Shown: positions 21,485 through 30,756 of the stretch, piece after piece
Position numbering within the stretch: the first letter of the stretch is position 1
Layout of the letters: the number at the start of each line of letters is the position of its first letter
Assembly (NCBI GenBank): GCA_038317095.1
Contig: JBBQBB010000007.1
Span: forward strand, 21,777-85,776
From: JAGXTF01 sp038317095
GTDB taxonomy: Bacteria > Bacteroidota > Bacteroidia > NS11-12g > UBA955
DNA: 64,000 nt
Direction: 5' to 3'
Position numbers and translations under genes: made by a program
Notes under the pieces: model-generated
What the model saw: only the letters and a program-made list of their open reading frames with translations
The model's database searches: none
What the model was told of the DNA's origin: nothing

Positions 21485-24358
21485 TTACACAACCACATTT
21501 ACTATCCTACCTTTTACAACAATCATTTTCTTCAAGGGTTTGCCTTCCATCCATTTGACAACGGTTTTGTCGGCAAGCACGGCTTTTTCAATATCTACTG
21601 TTTCCATATCTAAAGCAAATTCTATTTGGGTGCGGGTTTTGCCGTTAATAGAAATGGGGTAAGAAAATGAATTTTCGATGAGGTATTTTTCATCAAATAA
21701 GGGCCATGTTACGAGATGAATGGAGGTTTTTTCCTCAACCCCGACCCCACTCCATGAATGGCGAGGGGAGAAGTTTTCGTTTGAGTTGGGTGAACTTCCT
21801 AATTTGTCCCACAATTCTTCTGTAATATGGGGTGCAAAAGGTGCCAATAAAATTAAAATTGGTTCTAGTATTTCGCGTTTATGGCATTTTAATTGGCCGA
21901 GTTCATTTACTGCGACCATAAAGGCAGATACGCTTGTATTGAAACTCATGTTTTCAATATCTTGAGTAACTTTTTTAATCGTTTTGTGCAGTATTTTTAA
22001 TTCTTCTGGCATGGCTTTTTCGTCATTTACAGACCATACTTCATTTTCATAAAACAAACGCCAAAATTTTCCCAAAAAGCGACTCACACCTTCAATGCCA
22101 TTTGTATTCCATGGCTTGCTGTCGGTAAGCGGACCAAGAAACATTTCGTAGAGGCGGAGGGCGTCTGCACCGTATTGAATGCAAACATCATCGGGGTTAA
22201 CAACATTGCCCCAACGTTTGCTCATTTTTTGTCCATCTTCGCCGCCAATCATCCCCTGATTTACCAATTTTTTAAATGGTTCATCAAAATTTAAATAGCC
22301 CAAATCAAATAAAAATTTGGTCCAAAATCGGCTGTATAACAAATGCCCTGTGGCGTGCTCGCTACCGCCTACATAAAGGTCCACTTGTTTCCAATAATCC
22401 AACGATTCTTTGCTGGCAAATGCATTGGAATTGTTAGGGTCCATATAACGGAGAAAATACCAGCTGCTGCCTGCCCAGCCTGGCATGGTGTCTGTTTCGC
22501 GACGGCCTGGTTTTCCTGAATCTTTTTTGTTAATTGGGACGTTTTTTTTCTCACCCCGCACCTGCTGCGAACCAGGCAGGCTTTCCCCTCTATCCATGAA
22601 TGGCGAGGGAGAAAGTTCCACCTCATCTAAATCTACATTCACCCATTCAATCACCGCTGCCAGCGGACTTTCTCCAGTGCCTGTGGGTTTGTAGCTTTCC
22701 ACCTTGGGCAGTTCCACGGGTAAATTTTCATCCAAAAATGGAACTCCATTTTCATCATAAATAATAGGAAAGGGTTCTCCCCAATAACGTTGTCTACCAA
22801 AACCCGCTTCGCGCAATTTGTAATTTATTTTTTTACTGCCAATGCCCAATTTTTCTACTTCTTCTATGGCGCGTTTTACTGCTAATTTAACGGTTAATCC
22901 ATTTAAAAAATCGCTATTAAAACAAACACCCTCTTTGGCAGAAAATGCCTCAGTTAGAGGTTCAATAATTGCTGCATTTTCGGGTTTAATTACAGGAATG
23001 ATGGGTAAATCAAATGCTTTGGCAAATTCGAAATCGCGTTCGTCGTGGGCGGGAACGGCCATAATGGCGCCAGTTCCATACCCTGCTAGCACGTAGTCAC
23101 TCACCCACACAGGTATGGGTTTTTTTGTAAACGGATTGATGCAAAACGAACCCGTAAAAACACCTGTTTTTTTGGTGTCTGCCATGCGGTCAATTTCGCT
23201 GCGGTTTTTTGCCGCCTTTGCATATTCCGTTACACTTTCTTTTTGGGTTTCGCTGCACAATTCAGAAAGACCCTCATATTCGGGAGCCAGCACCATAAAT
23301 GTAGCTCCAAAAATCGTATCAGGTCGTGTGGTAAATATTTCGATAAAACTGGATATTTTTGTCGCATTCAAGTTTTTTTCCTCACCCCTGACCTCTATCC
23401 ATGGATGGTGAGGGGGAACGTTTTCGTTTAATTCTGATGATGTTTCATCATCTTCAAATACATTCTCAATAAATGCGGAAGGTGAGAGTTTAAACTGTAT
23501 TTCAGCCCCGTCACTTCGGCCTATCCAATTTCTTTGTATTTCTTTGATACTATCACTCCAGTCTATTGTATTTAATCCGTCTATCAATCTGTCGGCATAG
23601 GTTGTTATGCGCAGCGCCCATTGTTTCATTTTTTTGCGAATCACAGGGTAACCGCCGCGTTCACTTACTCCATTTACTACCTCTTCGTTGGCTAAAACTG
23701 TTCCCATTTCTTCGCACCAGTTTACCGTTGTTTCGTTTACAAAAGCAAGTCGATAATTGTTTAATATTTCATTTTTTTCGCTGGAATTATAATTTTCCCA
23801 ATCTTGAGGATCGAATTGCAATTCGACAGTACAAGCCGCATTTATGTCTGTGTTCCCTTGGGTTTCAAAGTGCAAAATTAATTCAGAAAGCGGCCTGGCT
23901 TTTTTGGCATTTTTATCGTACCAATGTGTAAAAAACAATCCAAAAATCCACTGTGTCCATTTATAATAACTAGGATCGCTGGTGCGCACTTCCCGGCTCC
24001 AATCGTAGCTAAAACCCATAATATCCAATTGGCGACGAAAGGTGGCAATGTTGTTTTCGGTAGTAACTGCAGGGTGCTGCCCTGTTTGAATTGCATATTG
24101 CTCTGCTGGCAAGCCAAATGCATCATAACCCATTGGGTGTAAAACATTATGGCCTGTTAATCTTTTGTATCTGCTAACAATATCACTTGCAATATATCCC
24201 AATGGATGTCCCACATGCAGGCCTGCGCCGCTGGGATATGGAAACATGTCCAATGCATAAAACTTGGGTTTTGATGGATCGTTTTCCACCTTATACAGGC
24301 TGGTATCAGCCCATTTTTTCTGCCATTTCCTCTCAATTTCGTTAAATTCGTATTTCAC
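21485..24358 (-). CDS. leuS: Leucyl-tRNA synthetase with in-frame repeat insertions
   Basis: Charges tRNA-Leu with leucine. The 957 residues carry the class I signature GLHVGHPLGY (HIGH motif near residue 48), the TTRPDTIFGAT start of the CP1 editing domain, the DTMPGWAGSSWYF segment and KMSKRWGN near residue 710. The start is GTG at 24358, since MKYEFNEIERKWQKKW is the expected N-terminus. The protein is longer than the bacterial norm of 810-880. Much of the excess comes from three low-complexity inserts near residues 310-329, 581-606 and 858-877, each encoded by a copy of one palindromic DNA repeat. All three sit at junctions next to conserved motifs rather than inside them, so the enzyme is probably active. 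Divergent from obg, with 64 bp between them. Confidence 0.95.
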   Translation of the reverse strand: MKYEFNEIERKWQKKWADTSLYKVENDPSKPKFYALDMFPYPSGAGLHVGHPLGYIASDIVSRYKRLTGHNVLHPMGYDAFGLPAEQYAIQTGQHPAVTTENNIATFRRQLDIMGFSYDWSREVRTSDPSYYKWTQWIFGLFFTHWYDKNAKKARPLSELILHFETQGNTDINAACTVELQFDPQDWENYNSSEKNEILNNYRLAFVNETTVNWCEEMGTVLANEEVVNGVSERGGYPVIRKKMKQWALRITTYADRLIDGLNTIDWSDSIKEIQRNWIGRSDGAEIQFKLSPSAFIENVFEDDETSSELNENVPPHHPWIEVRGEEKNLNATKISSFIEIFTTRPDTIFGATFMVLAPEYEGLSELCSETQKESVTEYAKAAKNRSEIDRMADTKKTGVFTGSFCINPFTKKPIPVWVSDYVLAGYGTGAIMAVPAHDERDFEFAKAFDLPIIPVIKPENAAIIEPLTEAFSAKEGVCFNSDFLNGLTVKLAVKRAIEEVEKLGIGSKKINYKLREAGFGRQRYWGEPFPIIYDENGVPFLDENLPVELPKVESYKPTGTGESPLAAVIEWVNVDLDEVELSPSPFMDRGESLPGSQQVRGEKKNVPINKKDSGKPGRRETDTMPGWAGSSWYFLRYMDPNNSNAFASKESLDYWKQVDLYVGGSEHATGHLLYSRFWTKFLFDLGYLNFDEPFKKLVNQGMIGGEDGQKMSKRWGNVVNPDDVCIQYGADALRLYEMFLGPLTDSKPWNTNGIEGVSRFLGKFWRLFYENEVWSVNDEKAMPEELKILHKTIKKVTQDIENMSFNTSVSAFMVAVNELGQLKCHKREILEPILILLAPFAPHITEELWDKLGSSPNSNENFSPRHSWSGVGVEEKTSIHLVTWPLFDEKYLIENSFSYPISINGKTRTQIEFALDMETVDIEKAVLADKTVVKWMEGKPLKKMIVVKGRIVNVVV
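21727..21782. repeat. Palindromic repeat copy 1, in frame inside leuS
   Basis: The plus strand reads a T-run, then TCCTCAACCCCGACCCC, then TCCATGAATGGCGAGGGG and GTTTTCGTTT. On the leuS strand it codes NENFSPRHSWSGVGVEEK, near residue 870 between EELWDKLG and the VTWPLFDEK segment. It aligns with copies at 22541 and 23373. It is read in the same frame as copy 3. Confidence 0.8.
22541..22617. repeat. Palindromic repeat copy 2 with nested extra segment, in frame inside leuS
   Basis: The ends match the other copies (T-run then CTCACCCC; CTATCCATGAATGGCGAGGG), but about 20 bp containing CCTGC...GCAGG sits in the middle. On the leuS strand it codes LSPSPFMDRGESLPG and QQVRGEKKN, directly before the conserved RRETDTMPGWAG. 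Its reading frame is shifted by one relative to copies 1 and 3, yet it holds no stop. Confidence 0.8.
23373..23430. repeat. Palindromic repeat copy 3, in frame inside leuS
   Basis: The clearest palindrome of the three: CCTCACC (23380-23386) pairs with GGTGAGG (23407-23413), and ATCCATGGAT (23397-23406) is itself a perfect palindrome. The GTTTTCGTTTA flank matches copy 1. On the leuS strand it codes NENVPPHHPWIEVRGEEK just before the editing domain start (FTTRPDTIFG). Confidence 0.85.
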
Positions 24359-24422
24359 AATCGGTTAAATAAACCGCGAAAATACAGAAGTATCCTCTTT
24401 TTACCGACCTTTGCACCTCTAA

Positions 24423-25415
24423 ATGGCGGATTCGAATTTTATTGATTATGTAAAAATATGTTGTCGCAGTGGCAAAGGTGGGGCCGGAAGCCGGCATTTT
24501 AACCGAACCAAAATTAGTCCACGTGGCGGCCCTGATGGCGGAGATGGTGGCAAAGGAGGCGATATAGTGCTTTGTGGAAATACCCAAACTTGGACTTTAT
24601 TGCACTTAAAATACCGCAAACACATTTTTGCTGAAGATGGTGTTGGTGGCAGCGAAAGCAATAGCTCGGGCCGCATGGGCGAAAGTCAAATTTTGCAAGT
24701 TCCCTTAGGTACAGTTGCCCGCGATGCTGAAACGGGTGAATATATGTTTGAAATTACCGAAGACGGTGAAAAGAAAGTGTTGATTCCGGGTGGACGCGGC
24801 GGATTGGGAAATTCCCATTTTGCAACACCAACCAACCAAGCACCAGATTACGCACAGCCTGGCGAACCGTATATTGAAAAATGGATTATTCTTGAATTGA
24901 AAATACTAGCCGATGTGGGATTGGTGGGTTTCCCCAATGCAGGAAAAAGCACTTTGCTTAGTGTCGTGAGTGCTGCCAAGCCTGAAATTGCCAATTATGC
25001 TTTTACAACTTTGGTTCCTAATTTGGGCGTAGTTCCTTACCGCGACCACCGCAGTTTTGTGATGGCGGACATTCCAGGAATTATTGAAGGTGCACATGAG
25101 GGACGTGGACTCGGTATTCGGTTTTTAAAACATATCGAAAGAAATTCTTTGTTGCTTTTTCTCATTCCCTCAGACAGCAAAGACCATTTTGCAGAATATA
25201 AAATATTGTTGAATGAATTAGAGCAGTTTAATCCTGAATTGCTGGTAAAAAGACGCATTATTTCTATCAGTAAAACTGACATGCTAGACCAAGAACTTGA
25301 AAATTCTATTAGGGCAGAATTTCCTGCGGATATGGAGATTATTTTCTTTTCCTCGGTTGCAGAAAAAGGCCTTGCTGAGCTCAAGGACAGAATCTGGAAA
25401 GATTTGCAAGACTAG
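24423..25415 (+). CDS. obg: GTPase Obg/CgtA
   Basis: Ribosome-associated GTPase needed for large-subunit maturation and stress response. The 330 residues show the glycine-rich Obg fold at about 1-158 (RGGPDGGDGGKGGDIV), then the G domain with the P-loop GFPNAGKS at 169-176, switch II DIPGIIEGAHEGRGLG, and a G4-like SKTD. The usual NKxD asparagine is replaced by serine. There is no variable C-terminal OCT extension, which is common for the family. The start ATG is preceded by GACCTTTGCACCTCTAA, so the leader may be very short. Divergent from leuS. Confidence 0.95.
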   Translation: MADSNFIDYVKICCRSGKGGAGSRHFNRTKISPRGGPDGGDGGKGGDIVLCGNTQTWTLLHLKYRKHIFAEDGVGGSESNSSGRMGESQILQVPLGTVARDAETGEYMFEITEDGEKKVLIPGGRGGLGNSHFATPTNQAPDYAQPGEPYIEKWIILELKILADVGLVGFPNAGKSTLLSVVSAAKPEIANYAFTTLVPNLGVVPYRDHRSFVMADIPGIIEGAHEGRGLGIRFLKHIERNSLLLFLIPSDSKDHFAEYKILLNELEQFNPELLVKRRIISISKTDMLDQELENSIRAEFPADMEIIFFSSVAEKGLAELKDRIWKDLQD

Positions 25416-25450
25416 TTGAATTGTTTCTGAAAACTGGGTAATTTGCACCT

Positions 25451-26254
25451 ATGAAAAACATTGTAAAAGGGTTTAAATCTTTTTTTACCGCTTTCGGTTT
25501 TGTTTTTTCCAACAGATTGGTGGGGTGGTATTTGGTTCCCATTTTATTGTATTTGGTCTTGGTGATTGGCTTTGCATTTTCTTTGGCATCTTTTCTTTCG
25601 CCCTGGGTGACAGATTTGTTTAATCAATTTTTTGGATTGAAGATGGGTGCTCAACCGGAAACATTCTGGGCAAAAGTTGGTCATTTGTTTACCGCAGGTA
25701 TAAGTATTGCAATTTCCATAGCCATGAAAATAATGATATGGTACCTTTTAGGAAGGGTGATGAAATATGTAATACTTATTGTAATGTCGCCCTTGCTGGC
25801 TTATTTGTCGGAAAGAACGGAAGAAATAAAAAGTGGCAAAATATATCCATTTAATTTGCTACAACTTCTAAAAGATGCACTTCGGGGTGTAGCAATCTCA
25901 TTGAGAAACCTAATCATTGAGTTGTTTTTTATAGGCTTGGGATTTGTCATTTCTTTTTCAATACCCTTGCTGGCACCCTTGGTTACTGTGGTTTTGTTTG
26001 TAGTAAACTGTTATTTTATGGGGTTCAGTATGTTTGATTACATTTCGGAAAGGAGAAAACTGAGCATCGCTGAAAGCATACTGCATATGCGCAACAATAT
26101 GGGAACAGTATTTGGCTTAGGCCTTGCCTACAATGCAGTATCCATGGTGCCATTTGCAGATTGGGTTATTGCACCTATCAATGGTTCCATCGGTGCTGTT
26201 TTGGTAGATTTGGAAGTAAAAAAGGCATCCTCTGCCGTTATTACAAAACCCTGA
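25451..26254 (+). CDS. EI24/CysZ-like multi-pass membrane protein
   Basis: A 267-residue integral membrane protein with four or five hydrophobic segments (about residues 28-50, 75-100, 105-125, 155-195 and 220-245). The pattern, with a mid-protein ISERRKLS..SILHMRNN segment between late membrane spans, resembles the EI24 family that includes the sulfate transporter CysZ. Substrate and function cannot be read from the sequence. It follows obg after 35 bp, and TAATTTGCACCT lies directly before the ATG, so it may also have its own promoter. Confidence 0.7.
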   Translation: MKNIVKGFKSFFTAFGFVFSNRLVGWYLVPILLYLVLVIGFAFSLASFLSPWVTDLFNQFFGLKMGAQPETFWAKVGHLFTAGISIAISIAMKIMIWYLLGRVMKYVILIVMSPLLAYLSERTEEIKSGKIYPFNLLQLLKDALRGVAISLRNLIIELFFIGLGFVISFSIPLLAPLVTVVLFVVNCYFMGFSMFDYISERRKLSIAESILHMRNNMGTVFGLGLAYNAVSMVPFADWVIAPINGSIGAVLVDLEVKKASSAVITKP

Positions 26255-26302
26255 CTAAAATTTTCGGCTCAATATTTGTATTTTTGCGCCTTGTCAGAAA
26301 AT

Positions 26303-28390
26303 ATGAAATCATTGTTTTTAAAGCCAACCTTTCTCTTAATCACAGGTTTACTCGCATTAAGTAGCAGCGCGCAATTGAATCCATCCGTTGTTTTTTCGGT
26401 TGCAAACCACGATGTATCTGTAGACGAATTTGAAAGACAGTTCATTAAGAGTTTGCCAAGATCCTCAGACAGCATCACTGCCAAATTATTGGATGAGTAT
26501 TTGAAATTGTACATCGATTTTAAATTAAAATACCAAGATGCAAAGGATGCAGGCTTGGATACAGTTTCTACCTACAAGGCGGAACTCGATGGTTACAGGC
26601 AAGATTTGGCACGCAATTATTTGTACGATAAGGAGGTTACAGAATCCTTAATGGCTGAAGCTTACGAACGTTGGAAATACGACGTGCGCGTTTCGCATTT
26701 GTTGGTCTATTTGAAAGAAGATGCGACACCTGCTGATACGCTGGATGCCTATAAAAAAATAAGGGGTATCGCAGAACAATTGAAGAAGGATCCTTCCCAG
26801 TTTGGGGAATTGGCTAAAACCAGTAGCGACGATCCGGGAACCAAAGAAAATGGGGGTGATTTGGGTTATTTTACCGTATTTCAACTGGTATATCCTTTTG
26901 AAAGCGTAGCATACAATACCAATATTGGAGAAGTGAGTAAAGTATTTCGCACCCAATTTGGGTATCACATTTTAAAGGTAACCGACAAACGTAAAAATAG
27001 GGGCGAAATGAAAGTGCGCCGTTTGTTGTTGCGGGTGGGCCATAAACCAGAAGCAACCGATGATGCGGTAAAAGCCAAAATAGATGAAATGTATGCAAAG
27101 TTACTTGCAGGTGGAACCACTTTAGATGCTTTGGCAAGAAGCTACAGCGAAGATTTTCAATCGAAAGCCAGTGGCGGTGAGGTTGATTATTTAAGTGCCA
27201 CGCAAAAAGTAGCAGATTTAGAATTCCAACAATGGGCTGATAAAGTTTTTGAATTGCAGAACAATGGAGAATTGTCAAAACCATTTCGCACAGCGATTGG
27301 TTGGCATATTGTGCAACGATTGGATTTGAAACCCGTTGGCACATTTGCACAATTGCGTTCCATCATTAAAAATCAGGTACAGGGCGATATTCGTTCCCAA
27401 AAATCGTTGGATGCTTTGATTGCTAAGGTGAAATCTGAAAATGGTTTTATAGAAAATCCACTTGCACTTAAGCTATTTGTGGCGTGTTTAGATTCTAATT
27501 TTCATAAAGGACAATTTAAACGTTCAAATTTGCCAAAAAATGTTCCCACACCCAAAGACGCTAAATCTGGCAAGATGGTCAAAATAGGTGCACCATTGCA
27601 ACAAGATATAGATATGTTTGCGCTGGCCGGTGAAAAACACGATTTGGGTGAATTTGCAGATTTTGTGGAATCGGCAATTAAACCAGCTACAGGGTCCAAT
27701 ACAGAAATCACAAACAATCTCTACAAAGAGTGGGTGGGTGCAGAATGCGTTGAATATCAAGATCGCCATTTGGAAGAAAAAAATATGGAGTTTAAATTCC
27801 TTTATCAAGAATACAGAGAAGGTATTTTAATGTTCAATAGAATGCAAATTGTTGTATGGGATAAGGCAAACAGCGACAGTATTGGTTTGGCAGCTTTTTA
27901 CAAAGAACATAGCAAAGAATATATGTGGAAAGACAGATTCGACTGCCAGGTGTATTTGTGTGCCAACGAAAGTATTATGAAGTCCACGGCAAAGATGTTG
28001 AAGAAAAAAACAAATCCAGATTCGATTAAAAAATTCCAAAACGTTACCAGCCAATTGAATTTGGATTATAGAGTAGGCAAGTATGAACTTACGGATTCGT
28101 TTTTATTTCCAGATAAAAAAGTACTGGAATTGCTTTTTTCAGATCCGAAATACAGAAAAGCAAATAAAATTGTAAAGCTAAATCATATAGGAAATGACTG
28201 GGTTGTAATTAAAGTCAATCAATTTATTCCAAGTATGGCAAAACAGCTCGATGAAACCAGAGGTCCAGTTGCTGCCAAATACCAAGACTATTTGGAGAAG
28301 CAATGGATTGAATCTCTGCGGGCTAAATACAAAGTGGTAACAAACGAAGCAGCATTCCAAGCATTAAAAACAAAATTGGTAAACCAGTAA
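26303..28390 (+). CDS. Periplasmic peptidyl-prolyl isomerase with two parvulin domains
   Basis: Folding factor or chaperone for exported proteins. I start at ATG 26303 because it opens a clear signal peptide (MKSLFLKPTFLLITGLLA, ending SSSAQ); an upstream TTG-type start at 26276 would add nine unlikely residues. Of 695 residues, about 110-345 hold two rotamase (PpiC) domains: the first contains VSHLLVYL, GDLGYF and FGYHILKVTD; the second contains RRLLLRV, GGEVDYL and IGWHIVQR. The C-terminal 350 residues are helical and unassigned. It starts the unit with the SurA-like gene and moxR; such chaperones help outer-membrane protein biogenesis in known relatives. Confidence 0.88.
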   Translation: MKSLFLKPTFLLITGLLALSSSAQLNPSVVFSVANHDVSVDEFERQFIKSLPRSSDSITAKLLDEYLKLYIDFKLKYQDAKDAGLDTVSTYKAELDGYRQDLARNYLYDKEVTESLMAEAYERWKYDVRVSHLLVYLKEDATPADTLDAYKKIRGIAEQLKKDPSQFGELAKTSSDDPGTKENGGDLGYFTVFQLVYPFESVAYNTNIGEVSKVFRTQFGYHILKVTDKRKNRGEMKVRRLLLRVGHKPEATDDAVKAKIDEMYAKLLAGGTTLDALARSYSEDFQSKASGGEVDYLSATQKVADLEFQQWADKVFELQNNGELSKPFRTAIGWHIVQRLDLKPVGTFAQLRSIIKNQVQGDIRSQKSLDALIAKVKSENGFIENPLALKLFVACLDSNFHKGQFKRSNLPKNVPTPKDAKSGKMVKIGAPLQQDIDMFALAGEKHDLGEFADFVESAIKPATGSNTEITNNLYKEWVGAECVEYQDRHLEEKNMEFKFLYQEYREGILMFNRMQIVVWDKANSDSIGLAAFYKEHSKEYMWKDRFDCQVYLCANESIMKSTAKMLKKKTNPDSIKKFQNVTSQLNLDYRVGKYELTDSFLFPDKKVLELLFSDPKYRKANKIVKLNHIGNDWVVIKVNQFIPSMAKQLDETRGPVAAKYQDYLEKQWIESLRAKYKVVTNEAAFQALKTKLVNQ

Positions 28391-28423
28391 TTGTAACTAT
28401 ATCCTGTATTTTAAGTATTATCC

Positions 28424-29788
28424 TTGTTGAAAAAGATTGTTTTTATATTTCTATTGTTTCTAGCTTCGGGCAAATTGCTGGTTGCGCAACCTTTAATTAA
28501 AGCCCAACATGTGGATGGTATTATTGCTATCATTGGCGATAAAATTATTTTAAGAAGTGAGTTGGAATTAGAAAAAACACAAATTCTTCAATCTGGCACT
28601 GTAACAGATACGCAAGCCGTTTTTTGTGCGCTGTTGAGGAAACAAGTGGTTAAAAAACTGATGCTAAATCAGGCGGAATTGGATAGTTTGCCGCTTACGG
28701 ATGAAAGGATAGACGCAGAGATTGAAAACCGATTGAGGGCGTATATTCAACAAGCTGGTAGCGAAGCAGAATTGGAAAAATACATTGGAAAAACTTTGGC
28801 CGAATATCGCGAAGAAATACGGCCCAAAATGAAGCAACAATTGTTGATTCAAGAAATGGAAAGTAAGATTACTGCCAACGTTAAAATCAGTCCTAGGGAA
28901 ATTAAACAGTTTTTTGATACAATACCCAAAGACAGTGTACCTATCATTCCGGCAGAAGTAGAAGTTGCACAATTGATCATTGAAGCACCGATTTCACAAG
29001 CGGCCAAAGATTATGCCAAATTGCAGTTAGAAGCCATTCGGAAAAGAATTGTTGCGGGTGAAAGTTTTGAAAAATTAGCAACCGCCTATTCGGAAGATCC
29101 GGGCAGTGGAGAACAAGGTGGTTTGCTGCCAGAATTTGGACGTGGAGACATGGTTCCAGATTTTGAAAGAACGGCGTTTAAACTAAAACCCGATAGCATT
29201 AGTGAAGTTTTTGAAAGTTCTTTTGGTTTCCACATCATCAAAATGATAAAACGAAAGGGTGATAAAATTTTGGCGCGCCATATTTTAATTCGCGCACAGA
29301 ATACGTCTGCAGATTTTATTGCAGCTTCGCGCCGTGCCGATTCCATTTATTCTGCATTAAACAATGGCACAATGGACTGGTGCGATGCCGTTAAAAAATA
29401 TTTACCCAAAGCTTATGGCGACAAAGGAAATTGTGGCTTTTTAAAAGACGAAACAACCGGTAGTCAGAAAATATTGTTTGAAGCCATGTCACCCGATTTA
29501 AAAATTGCCGTTGAGAAAATGCAACCGGGCACCTATTCTAGACCTGCTTTGGTAAAAACACCCGATGGTAGACAAGTGTATCGCATGTTTTATTTGCGAA
29601 AATTTATTGAACCCCATCAAGCAAATTTAATTCAAGATTACGGTCGCATTCAAATTGAAGCAGAAGCATTGAAAAAGCAAACTGTTATTGAAGATTGGGT
29701 AAAAAAGACAAGACAAAATACATACATAAGATTTACGCATGATTTTGTAAATTGTCCTGATTTATTTATTTGGGAAAATCAAAACTGA
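28424..29788 (+). CDS. SurA-like periplasmic chaperone/PPIase
   Basis: The 454 residues open with a signal peptide (MLKKIVFIFLLFLASGKLLVAQ). A SurA-type N-terminal helical region with AIIGDKIILRSELE follows (about 25-170), then two parvulin domains (about 175-385): VAQLIIEAP, GGLLPEFGRGDM and FGFHIIKMI in the first, ARHILIRA and GNCGFL in the second. SurA escorts outer-membrane proteins across the periplasm. The start is TTG at 28424 (or the adjacent TTG at 28427); no ATG fits the signal peptide. It lies 33 bp after the first parvulin gene and shares a TGATG overlap with moxR. The symbol is withheld because the Bacteroidota have several SurA-like paralogues. Confidence 0.88.
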   Translation: MLKKIVFIFLLFLASGKLLVAQPLIKAQHVDGIIAIIGDKIILRSELELEKTQILQSGTVTDTQAVFCALLRKQVVKKLMLNQAELDSLPLTDERIDAEIENRLRAYIQQAGSEAELEKYIGKTLAEYREEIRPKMKQQLLIQEMESKITANVKISPREIKQFFDTIPKDSVPIIPAEVEVAQLIIEAPISQAAKDYAKLQLEAIRKRIVAGESFEKLATAYSEDPGSGEQGGLLPEFGRGDMVPDFERTAFKLKPDSISEVFESSFGFHIIKMIKRKGDKILARHILIRAQNTSADFIAASRRADSIYSALNNGTMDWCDAVKKYLPKAYGDKGNCGFLKDETTGSQKILFEAMSPDLKIAVEKMQPGTYSRPALVKTPDGRQVYRMFYLRKFIEPHQANLIQDYGRIQIEAEALKKQTVIEDWVKKTRQNTYIRFTHDFVNCPDLFIWENQN

Positions 29789-30741
29789 TGGATGAAAAAG
29801 AATTGGCTGAACGCTTTGGCGTGTCGGTAAAAAAACTAAAGCAAGAAATAGGCCGTGTAATCATTGGCCAAGATGTGGTTGTAGATTCTGTGTTGAATGC
29901 CATCTTTTGTAACGGACACGCATTGCTAGTGGGTGTTCCAGGCTTGGCAAAAACCTTGTTGGTGCGCACAGTTGCACAAACGCTGGATTTGAGTTTTAGC
30001 CGCATCCAATTCACACCAGATTTAATGCCGGGTGATATTACGGGCAACGAAATTTTGGATGAAGAACGCAAATTTAGATTCATCAAAGGCCCCATTTTTG
30101 CTAATATTGTGCTGGCTGATGAAATCAATAGAACGCCTCCCAAAACACAAGCCGCGCTTCTAGAAGCCATGCAAGAACGCAGCGTCACAACAGCAGGAGT
30201 GCAACACAGTTTGCCAGAACCCTTTTTTGTTTTGGCCACGCAAAACCCCATTGAACAAGAAGGAACGTATCCACTGCCAGAGGCACAATTGGATCGTTTT
30301 ATGCTAAATATTACGTTGGATTATCCGACATATGCAGATGAAATTCAGATATTGAAATCTACCACAGGTGCCAAAGAACAAACCCCAGAAAGGGTGTTAA
30401 CTGCGCCAGAGATTCGCGAATATCAGCAATTGGTGCGTCGTGTCCCAATTACGGATAATGTGTATGAATACATCGTTTCGTTGGTGCAAAAAACCCGCCC
30501 TGGAACTCCAGCAGCGCATGCATTTGTAAATGATTTTGTAAGTTACGGTGCAGGGCCTCGCGCGGGTCAATTCTTGGTTTTGGGTGCCAAATACCACGCA
30601 CTTTCTAGGGGTAAATTTTCACCGGATATTGATGATGTGCAAGCCGTTGCCGCCAATGTGCTGCGTCACCGTTTGGTGCGCAATTACAAAGCGGAAGCAG
30701 AAGGTATCACCAATGACGATGTGGTGAAAAAAATCATGTAA
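29788..30741 (+). CDS. MoxR-family AAA+ ATPase
   Basis: AAA+ ATPase of the MoxR/RavA group, thought to act as a chaperone, often with a VWA-domain partner. The 317 residues contain Walker A GVPGLAKT, the QFTPDLMPGDITG segment, Walker B VLADEINR, sensor-1 LATQNPIEQEGTYPLPEAQLDRF and a C-terminal lid. I start at ATG 29788, which overlaps the stop of the SurA-like gene (TGATG), rather than TTG 29770. No DUF58 or VWA gene follows; the next genes converge from the other strand. This is unusual, as moxR is often the first gene of a long operon in Bacteroidota. Confidence 0.92.
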   Translation: MDEKELAERFGVSVKKLKQEIGRVIIGQDVVVDSVLNAIFCNGHALLVGVPGLAKTLLVRTVAQTLDLSFSRIQFTPDLMPGDITGNEILDEERKFRFIKGPIFANIVLADEINRTPPKTQAALLEAMQERSVTTAGVQHSLPEPFFVLATQNPIEQEGTYPLPEAQLDRFMLNITLDYPTYADEIQILKSTTGAKEQTPERVLTAPEIREYQQLVRRVPITDNVYEYIVSLVQKTRPGTPAAHAFVNDFVSYGAGPRAGQFLVLGAKYHALSRGKFSPDIDDVQAVAANVLRHRLVRNYKAEAEGITNDDVVKKIM

Positions 30742-30756
30742 AAAAGATATATACAC

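Noticed and set aside
23566..23931. Plus-strand ORF of 121 residues within leuS
   Set aside because: Antisense shadow of a conserved LeuRS segment, with no protein-like features of its own.
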